Shown here piece by piece: positions 56,544 through 64,000 of a stretch of DNA of 64,000 bases (positions are counted from its first letter, which is position 1; every line of letters starts with the position of its first letter). The notes beneath the pieces were generated by a model, which was given only the letters and a program-made list of their open reading frames with translations, did not search any database and was not told where the DNA came from. The position numbers were made by a program, and so were the translations under genes. The stretch is from the NCBI GenBank assembly GCA_019426215.1, contig CM033397.1, forward strand, positions 22,942,480 to 23,006,479, given 5' to 3'. Source of the stretch: Buddleja alternifolia (lineage: Eukaryota; Streptophyta; Magnoliopsida; Lamiales; Scrophulariaceae).

Positions 56544-58762
56544 GAGTCACCAAATTGCTAATGTTTTTGTGCGTAGTGATGGTTTTTGTTTTCAGGTAAT
56601 ACCTAAGATTATAATACCTTCTTTGCGAAGTCAAATGCGTAGCTCCAATGTTCTAGTAAGAATGTGTTTTTATTTTATATACGTATGCATAAATTGATTA
56701 TGGAAATGTGGAGTAAGGGTAGTTGGTGGAAGGGAGGTAGTCGGAGGACTAGGAATGTACCACCTGGGTAGGTAGCCGGGGTTTGTGACGCCAGGCGTAA
56801 AATTAGTGGCGGACCCGAAGGCTTATATCAAGAGGAAATAAGGAGGGACTGGGTAAGGAATCACCTTCGGGGTGATTCCAGGACCTGTCCTAGGAAGACC
56901 GGGGTTTGGAGTGACAAGGAAGAAAGGGAAGCTATAAGTTTGGAGAAGAAATAAGGAGGAAAGGTATGGAGAAATGTGGGAAATAAGGCAGGATACCTAT
57001 GGTAAGGGCTGGCCACCCAAGTCCGTTCAGGAAATTTGCGTACGAAGGGGGAGGAAAAGGTGTAATAAGGCAAGTGGCAAATGCAAGTCCCCACGATTGC
57101 ATAGGTGTGGTGTAAGTCCCCACGATTGTATGCGCTTGTTGACAGGTGTTCGATCCCATGCAAGTCTCCACGATTGCATAAGAGAAAGTAAGGGTGTTTG
57201 ATCCCGATGCAAGTCCCCACGATTGCATAAGAGAAAGTAAGGGTGCTTGATCCCGATGCAAGTCTCCACGATTGCATAAGAGAAAGTAAGGATGTTTGAT
57301 CGCGATGCAAGTCCCCACGATTGCATAAGAGAAAGTAAGGGTGTTTGATTGCGATGTAAGTCTCCACGATTGCATAATGATAGTGTAAGTCCACGTGATT
57401 TTACGTGTCAAGAAATTACTATGAATTGACGGATGTTTTGAAGCAAGTCCCCACGATTGCAGAAATTATACGTCCTGACCCAACTGCAGCTCTAGCTCAG
57501 TGTAGGTCTGGTGGTATTACTTGAAAACTGATTAATTTGCTTGATTTTCGTGAGGTATATTGGTTCTTGGATTCCACAGGAAATGCTAAGGAAATGTTTG
57601 AAATTACAGGATAGAGGTATGGTCATGATATTTTGTGACGATTTTATGAACACAATATTTTATAGCAATTTCATTCACTGTTTATCCTACTAAATTTATC
57701 TTGTGATGAAGTAACACTAAGTTTAACCCACTCCTCTGATCAGGAGGGAGAGCAAGTTTGGTTCTATTTTTTATTTTGCGAAACGAGACAGGCAAGACGT
57801 AGGCAAACTTGAGCAATACGACCTACAAACCGGAGGAACTGTGGATGTCCCTGCCTAAGACCTAGGCAGGTGAAGAGAATGAGTGAGAAGTACACGCTCT
57901 TGTTCAAAAGCACAATTCGTGAAGAAAGGAAATTACTTTGCAAGCTTTGTCTCGGCAAAGAGAGGAATAACATTAGCCAAGTGAGAGACGGTAGCCTCAA
58001 CAACAGGCTGCCCAGGTAAAGCAACAACATTCTGGTCAACTACAGGGAGGACGACCGGACCTACATAGGAGTGATTCTTTGGCATGGGTAGAGAGGTCAC
58101 ACCTGTGATCATAACGATAGAAGATTATTCGCGATGTCGGAACTCAAAGAAAGAAATTTCTTCACAACATACATCAAATTGAGCATGGATCAACTAAAAA
58201 AGGATCGTGGACGCGACTACCCGACTTGCGGAGGTCTGCGGGATTTGGAGAAAGCAAGTGTAGACTTGATGTACCCATCCCTAGACATCCAAAATTGGAG
58301 AAGATGATGCTAGAGGTGGTCATAAGATCACTTCAACAGATGACATACCTGGAGCTGCACGACCTGGACAAGCTGGAGAAGTAACTATAGGTTGCGCCAC
58401 TCGTGGTTGCAGACCTGCAGGATGACCAACATGAAGAAAGGGGAGGATTCACCTCTAGTAAGTGGATTCGACACTACGGCGACTGATGGACCATCGCCAC
58501 GACTAATCCAACATGCCATTTGAAGTTTTCGGGAAGAATAAGAGTATTAAACACTCAAAGAAGAAGTGGAGTACAAAAAAGTCAATCAAGTTATTACAAA
58601 TTCTTGAATCTATCTGGAGAGGAAGGTTCGTCTTAGCTCTGTAGCTCAAATAGCTATGCAGCTGAGGCAGCTTGGCAATTTCATCAGTTTGGCCCACAAC
58701 ACTTGTTTCTTTTCAACTTTTACAGCTTGACTACGTCAAACTTTAGAGTTGGGGGGACTTAT
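56544..58762 (+). other. 3' non-coding region of inner Tat-like element
   Basis: Non-coding; contains the tandem array at 57080-57480 and ends in a purine tract ttagagttggggggactt (58743-58760). Long 3' untranslated regions with tandem repeats are known for Tat-lineage elements. Short frames here are repeat artefacts. Confidence 0.7.
57080..57480. repeat. About 54-bp tandem array in Tat-like 3' region
   Basis: Units of gcaagtccccacgattgcat followed by aagagaaagtaagggtgtttgatcccgat. Five well-kept copies lie at 57150-57380, with variants at both ends (57083, 57113, 57384, 57443). Confidence 0.9.
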
Positions 58763-59331
58763 TAATGTGAGTAGAAATCCGTCTTTGGGCCAAGCTGGGT
58801 AGTCCAACAGCTTATGGGCCCAAGCCCAATGGTTTTATGGACTTGGATCATTCTAGAAGATATTATATTAGGACATACTTAGCTGGAGGCCCCGACAACC
58901 AGACCTGCACAGGTAGGGCAGTGCTAACTATGGACAGCTTGGAGACAAGATCTAATCAATCACCAACCTTGCCAAATATAGACCTGCAGAGATCAGCCCC
59001 GAGATTCTATATATTTACCATATATACCTTATTAAATATATCCCAAAATAGAGGGATCATGATTTATTCTCATCACCTTATGTATTTTAGGTATAGTTGA
59101 CTTACCATTCTAGCCTACCCATCAATTACTTGTATAAATACTCCCGTATGATGATGAATAAACCAAGCTACCATTTACACCCATGGACGTAGGTCTTCAT
59201 TAGACCGAACCATGTAAATCTCTTGTTATTTGCATTATCGCTCTTATATTATATGTTAAAATCTCACCATAATACTGATATTATTCCATATATTAATATA
59301 AATATTATTGATGTGAACCCCACACAAATCA
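58763..59331 (+). repeat. 3' LTR of inner Tat-like element
   Basis: 569 bp, aligning along its length with 37796-38352. It begins taatgtgag where the 5' LTR has tgatgtgag, and ends caaatca. Confidence 0.9.
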
Positions 59332-60076
59332 GCACTTATGAACTAATTGCTTCTAGACTGGGGTTTTGTTAAGACTTGGTATTATTTATAATTATTGAGG
59401 TGAGTTTTTCGGATTAAATTGTGTCTCTTGCTACATATTCGATATTGTTCTCTATGCATGCTAATACTTGATCACCATTGGTTTTGATTTGATTTCTTGA
59501 TATTGAGACCGAGAGGAGATGGATTAAGACAGATCTAGAATATCGAATATCATAATGTACGAATTTACTAGAGATAGTATCGATTCCGTTGTGTGGCTTT
59601 TTGTGATAAGGAGACCCGATTTCAAAGTAGGATCTTTGTAAGCAAGGAATTTCTTAAATCGAATTAATGCATTTTAGTTAATTTAATCTTCACTATAGAG
59701 ATATAGGGAGTTGTTAACTATAATAGAATCATTATATCAAGAGATTGAATAGTTGATACATTAGGAGATTTCGCCATAACAAGAACACCCTAATAATCCG
59801 GAAATCTTGGAATCATTAATTATAAGGAATAACATAGTTGGATTATAACCTTAGTCGTTTTCTCTCTTCTACAATCTTATTGTGTCTATTGCTCTCTTTT
59901 AGTTAATTTAGTTTATAATTAAAAAAATCTCACCTTTATTAGAAAGATTTAACTCAAGAATAGGTAACATAGTAATTTTAATAATTGAATAGAACTATCT
60001 TTTGGGTACGTAATCTGGACTTAGTCCATTGTATTGCTTGCCTCACCTAGTATACTTGCTAGGAACTCTCGTGTCA

Positions 60077-60490
60077 TCCACAATCCCTTTCAACTTATAT
60101 GCAATCAGGTCCAAATAGACAACATTTTAGGGAAAACTTTCTTTCCCGCCAACCTGCATTCCTGGTGCTGCTTGTGACACCAGGCGTAGGTCCTCTAGTC
60201 CTGCCAAAGAATCCTCCTTCTGCGGGTCCAGTTGCTCTACCTATTGTTGATCAGTATGTTGTAGCTATGATTGATCATCATGCAGCTGTGGAAAATCTTC
60301 TTCCAAATAGTATCGATGCTATTCCTTCTACTGTTGCTGGGGTAGAGCCCGCGGAGTAGATTTTTATTGCTTTTAAGAACATTAGCGTTTGATTGGGCAT
60401 ATGTAGTCCCCCTTGAATAATTTCCTGCTTTACTTTTGCTTTCCTTTTCCTGACATGCCCAAGTTAGGATTGGAACATCCATGGTATCCC
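60077..60490 (-). other. Internal segment of outer Tat-like element
   Basis: On the minus strand, homologous to 58010-58100 of the inner element (gattctttggca, gatcaacaataggtagagc versus ggtcaactacagggaggac). A plus-strand 86-codon frame (60099-60359) is antisense to this and is not called. Confidence 0.6.
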
Positions 60491-62096
60491 TGTTAGATAT
60501 ATGCCCTAGATGCCAATGAGGACAAATAGATTGTATAGGGTATTCAATTATGTTGTACAAACTGATAATTAATAAAGGCAATTATTATTCTGTTCATGTA
60601 AAACTTTATGGCATCAATAAGTATTGAACAAACATTCCTTGTGTATCGAAGTTAACTCTTCGCCCTTTATGGAATAAAGATGTGGCATCGGGAAAGTCTT
60701 ATTCCTGATCACTCAAAAGGGTTCGCAAGTCAAGGAATCTTAATTGGGCATTAAAATTCGGCTTGTATGACACTTGCTCTGACAAGGAGTGCCAGTTGAA
60801 CTCTATGAGATAGTGAGAACATATGTCATAGATGTATCAATGGAATTGATATATTCAAACACGGCTCACAGTAATCCGATCACATGGATATTTACTCGGT
60901 GACTGTCAATGATTGGATTACTGACCATAATAGTATGCGTGAGCCTTAGAACTGAGGGTTCATGATCAATGTGCTTGTGCTATTAAATCTGTTACTAGAG
61001 TAGTTAGGCCCAACTCACCCTTTAGTGGGGCTCACCTCGAAGTGCGTTATCAATGAGTCAAGTAGCAGTTTTTTAGTGATTGCCAAGATGGGATTCACTG
61101 TCTCGATAGTAAATGAGAAAGTATCCTGTGCAATCATATGCATATGAAATTATAAGTCTTTGGCCAACGTAATGAAATTAACTCATGTGGGACATGGAGG
61201 GTAGTTTGGTAATTTCATCATGATATGATTACATGCACAGTTTCAAGTTTAGTGAGTTTGACATAAACCATGAGTCTCACTTGATCCGGATACGTCAGTG
61301 AAGCGCTTATACTCATATGGTATTTATGGTCCAGAAGTTCGTAAATGATTCGTTTATTTCGTACTCAATTGGGTTATGATGTGAGTCCACGGGACTGGCT
61401 AGGTGACACTCATATCCTTTGGTAATTCCTCCCATTGCTAATTGAGACGAACATAAAGAGTTGCGCTATAAGAAACGAACAGGCTGTCTTTTTATGTTAA
61501 TCTTTTAGAAAGATGTAATTGAATGGACACATTGATTTATTGGTCAATGAATTAAATATAAACTTAATTAGATTAAATTAAATTATTTAATTGGAGAATT
61601 AATTAATTATTTAATATGTATTGGAATTTAAATAGGATTTAAATTAAATACATGCTAAAAGGTGGGATAAGTTGAATGGGCTAACTTAAAGCCCACCCAC
61701 GTCCATTGGAGCCCTAGAGAGGTGGCCACCTTAGGAGTCCTAAGTGACTCCGACTTGTTTGTTAAGTCAAAGATTTATAAGATAACTCCAACATTTACAA
61801 GTCACAAGGAACCCTAGTTGCATAACACACCCAAAGAAGAGAATCCTCCTACCCCAAAAATTCGCCCTAGCCGTCCACCACCATTGTCGAGGGAATTTTT
61901 GGAGATCTTTTGAAGGTTCTTTTGGCTTGCATCTTTAGAGACGAGAGCTCAAGAAGTTGCTGTTATGCAAAGATTTATTACGAAACCGATAAGGTAAATC
62001 TATTTCGTTTAATTTTTGGAAAACTATTCAAAATCATACGTTTAGGAATCCGAAAATTTTATTCCGCTACGTTTTTACTCCGATGGATTTATAACA
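60491..62096 (+). mobile_element. 1.6 kb copia-type solo LTR
   Basis: Begins TGTTAGATATATGCCCTAGA and ends GGATTTATAACA, flanked by a perfect 5-bp duplication atccc (60486-60490, 62097-62101). There is no internal domain and no second LTR, so this is a solo LTR left by LTR-LTR recombination. The TGTTAGATATATGCCCTAGA start is common among plant copia LTRs. The orientation is inferred from that start. Confidence 0.85.
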
Positions 62097-62101
62097 ATCC
62101 C

Positions 62102-62813
62102 CCAGCCCGGGTTATGAATTGCTTTTGATATTTTTCTCTGCTTGTCCTGCATCTTTCTTTTCATATACATTCACCATAAAGGTCAAAATTTGTAGAATAA
62201 TCATACTTGTCAATGTTCCGCATTATTAGGTTTGGTTTAAGTTGCTTCAGAACTCTGGACAAAAACAAACAACAATTGCTCTACTCCCTAGGGGAAGCAT
62301 ATTAACCCTTTCTCACATATAAACTTGTAATAATCCCAGGGTGAAACTCGGTTCATATTATGAAAGTGGTACATAATTTCAAAAGTTGACAAAACAACCA
62401 TACCTCATTTAAAGTTTAATTCTCATTTATAACTCAAGAACTTCCTTGTGAATAAAATTTCAAGTATTACTTCCAAAATAACACAAACTCGTCAGTTATA
62501 AAAAAAACACCGTCAAGCACGAGCAGGCCTGTAGGTTGTAGCTCTGCTTGATGGTTCAAATATAGAATCATGGAGACTTGCACTTCATTCTCTCTTGAAA
62601 TCGTGGGGACTTACAATTCATTCTCATTTTCAATCGTGGATACTTGCATTTCATTCTCACTTGCAATCGTGGAGACTTGCATTTCATTCTCAATTGCAAT
62701 CGTGGAGACTTCCCTTTTCACATCATTTTTCACCTTTCTTGTTTTCCCTTTTTCTCATATCATTCCACACATTTTTCGTAGATGGACTCATATCTGGCCA
62801 GTATGCTACCGTC
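62102..62813 (-). other. Outer Tat-like element, 3' region with tandem repeats
   Basis: At 62570-62715 the minus strand carries about five units of gcaagtctccacgattgcaa with gagaatgaaat linkers, the same core as the inner element's array. The rest is AT-rich non-coding sequence. Confidence 0.7.
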
Positions 62814-63602
62814 CAAGGTTTTAAAAATCGGACCGGACCGGACTGGCCGGTTGGACCGCCGACCAGGCTGTATAAAGGTCCGATTCAAACCTTAGAACCG
62901 GTAGTGTCTAAAAATCGGTCAAAACCGTTCAACCCGTGGTTGGACCGCTGAACTGTTCGAACCGGTACTGGTTCAAAAAAACCAGACGATTTTTTTATAC
63001 ATATAAATAAGTGGTAAAAAATCAAAATCCCTGAATTTGTAAACACATATCAATTTCTGAAAGTTCCTTCTCTCTTTCACGACGCGAGCTGCAACAGAGC
63101 AAGACAAAAATCTTTGTGTGAATTCCCATTTTCTTTGTTGTAAGTTATAACTTCTCATCTTAATTAATATTTATCCAAAGATAAGAAACAGAGCAAGACG
63201 AAAAGCTCTCAAACTCTCATTTTTTTTGTCTGTGTATTTTGCTCTTTGTGGTTTTGTCATATAATCTACAAATTTATTTTCTTGGGCAATTTTTATAACA
63301 AGCTATAATTATTTTGTTGTCCTTTTTATGTTTAAGGTATTCTAATTAGGTGCCTAATTGATTTTTTTATTTGATTTGTCACTTGTGGATGTTTAAATTT
63401 TAAGGATAGATTTTTTTCTTTTTATTTTTGTTGCCTATTTATGTAATTTGTTATTTTTTTATCTAATTTTAATATATTAATAATTATTTATATCATAAAT
63501 ATGATATCACCGGTCCGACCACGATTGAACCACGGTCCGACCAGTGAACCTTGAACAGGTAGATTTTTCGGTTCGATTGCCGGTCCGATTTTTAAAACAC
63601 TG
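62814..63602. mobile_element. 789-bp hAT-like non-autonomous element
   Basis: The ends are caaggttttaaaaatcggac at the left and, inverted, cagtgttttaaaaatcggac at the right. A perfect 8-bp duplication ctaccgtc flanks it (62806-62813, 63603-63610). Subterminal regions are rich in ccggt/accgg motifs and the middle is AT-rich. Length and duplication fit hAT. There is no transposase. Confidence 0.9.
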
Positions 63603-63610
63603 CTACCGTC

Positions 63611-64000
63611 GACATCCTTTCTTGTTCTACTTTTTTCCCGATTTTTCCTCCTTATTTCAGCCAGGAGTGGGAGTTTAGTCCCCTCTTCCAACCTTATTGC
63701 TCCAAACAACCTTGTATCGCGCTTAACCCTGATCTTCCAATGTGAGTTGGTCCCAGTATTATTCCTAGAATAATTCCACACCAACCCACCCTTATATCCT
63801 CTTGGTGTGGGTCCAGAATTCGCAGCCGCAGGCCGCCTGACTTAACAAATCTCAGCTACCCACCCAGGTGATGAATCCTAACCTCCGGCTACTTCCCATT
63901 CCACCAACTCCCCCTTGCTTTGCAATTTCAACCAAGCAAATATATATATATACATGATTCAGAAAAATCAATCTCAGAAAATAAGGAAAATACATTCTTA
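63611..64000 (-). other. Outer Tat-like element continuing past the window
   Basis: The minus strand aligns with 56640-56980 of the inner element (agttggtggaa..gtagccggag..cacctgggt..gtagct). The element therefore extends beyond 64000, where its coding part and 5' LTR should lie. Confidence 0.65.

Larger units (their letters stand above)
37796..59331 (+). mobile_element. Inner Tat-like Ty3/gypsy element, plus strand
   Basis: The LTRs are 37796-38352 and 58763-59331, flanked by a perfect 5-bp duplication gcact (37791-37795, 59332-59336). A primer-binding site attggcgccgtttgtggga follows the 5' LTR, and a tract gttggggggact precedes the 3' LTR. Coding order is Gag, then integrase. Protease, RT and RNase H are missing. 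Without the nested SIRE-like element it measures about 8.0 kb. The LTRs differ at a few percent of sites, so it is older than the copia at 1753-7305. Confidence 0.9.
37206..60076 (+). mobile_element. Solo LTR of a Retand/Tat-like family, split by the inner element
   Basis: Sequence at 37206-37790 and 59337-60076 joins into one ~1.33 kb unit beginning TGATAAGTTCATATTTTATGG and ending GAACTCTCGTGTCA. The flanks tgcac (37201-37205) and tccac (60077-60081) match at 4 of 5. There is no internal region of its own, so it is a solo LTR or a decayed terminal copy. Its left half contains a degenerate ~36-bp tandem array (aaccgcggtttc / aactgcggtctc variants, about 37398-37565). The family name is a guess from the TGATAAGTTCATATT start. 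Confidence 0.6.
35058..64000 (-). mobile_element. Outer Tat-like gypsy element, minus strand, heavily interrupted
   Basis: The 3' LTR is 35058-35610. Internal sequence continues at 35611-37205, 60077-60490, 62097-62813 and 63603-64000, and the 5' part lies beyond the window. Assignment rests on homology, in the same order but opposite strand, to the inner plus-strand element. Matching pairs are the polypurine/LTR junction (35605-35630 with 58745-58775), the ggattctttggcaggact block (60190-60215 with 58065-58090), the cacgattg tandem repeats (62570-62715 with 57080-57480) and the agttggtgga..cacctgggt block (63850-63915 with 56720-56775). No pol domain is visible within the window; the segments are 3' leader-like. 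Confidence 0.75.

Noticed and set aside
56861..57411. Minus-strand frames of 99-177 codons with repeated LLCNRGDLH-type motifs
   Set aside because: Translations of the 54-bp tandem array, open in several frames at once, with no domain.
57080..57480. CRISPR-like regular array
   Set aside because: Whole units including the linkers repeat, no variable spacers are present, and the setting is a plant retrotransposon 3' region.
60099..60359. 86-codon plus-strand frame starting MQSGPNRQHF
   Set aside because: Antisense to outer Tat-like internal sequence that is homologous to non-coding DNA at 58010-58100.

Overview
This window is nuclear DNA of a eudicot plant. It is AT-rich and intron-containing, with sparse genes separated by large amounts of transposable-element sequence. 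The elements are typical of angiosperms: Ty1/copia including a SIRE-like element, Tat-like Ty3/gypsy, CACTA, an L1-type LINE, MULE-like and hAT-like non-autonomous elements, and a SINE-like sequence. One insert is organelle-derived. No bacterial-style operons, CRISPR arrays or rRNA genes are visible. The species cannot be named from the sequence alone.

Three host genes can be modelled exon by exon. (1) A TAF4-like TFIID subunit lies on the minus strand (10571-15762). Its 12 coding exons all join in phase to give 555 residues, and a TATA box sits upstream at 16134-16141. (2) A cytochrome b5-like gene lies on the minus strand (19210-20674). It has five recognisable exons, an in-frame TAA in exon 4 and no GT donor after exon 3, so it is probably a pseudogene. 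(3) A small two-exon gene lies on the plus strand (31497-32710). It encodes an 85-residue plant protein of unknown function just downstream of a ~100-bp (GA)n tract.

1-10 kb: two ~0.5 kb direct repeats. One copy is split by a MULE-like foldback element (656-1474) and a 5.55 kb copia element (1753-7305). The other copy is uninterrupted and shows both empty sites. Two further MULE-like MITEs follow. 10.5-21 kb: the TAF4 and cytochrome b5-like genes, with a SINE-like sequence and a 785-bp hAT-like element between them. 21.7-27.8 kb: relics of a DNA transposon (possible MULE transposase tail and a GRF zinc-finger pseudogene) split by a ~4.6 kb L1-type LINE. 28.5-31 kb: organelle-derived DNA with plastid-type trnP, trnW and trnS and the 3' end of psbC. 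31-35 kb: the small gene, microsatellites and an 832-bp foldback element.

35-64 kb is a nested stack of elements. The outermost is a minus-strand Tat-like gypsy element (3' LTR 35058-35610, running past the right edge). Inside it is a solo LTR (37206-60076). Inside that is a plus-strand Tat-like element (37796-59331). Inside that is a SIRE-like copia element on the minus strand (43027-56543). Inside that is a complete-ended 9.25 kb CACTA transposon (43566-52817). Its minus-strand genes encode a TNP2-type transposase and a second protein ending in an Ulp1-like cysteine-protease domain. A 1.6 kb copia solo LTR and a 789-bp hAT-like element also lie in the outer element. All element coding regions carry stops, frameshifts or deletions. 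Several stops are of the kind produced by C-to-T change.
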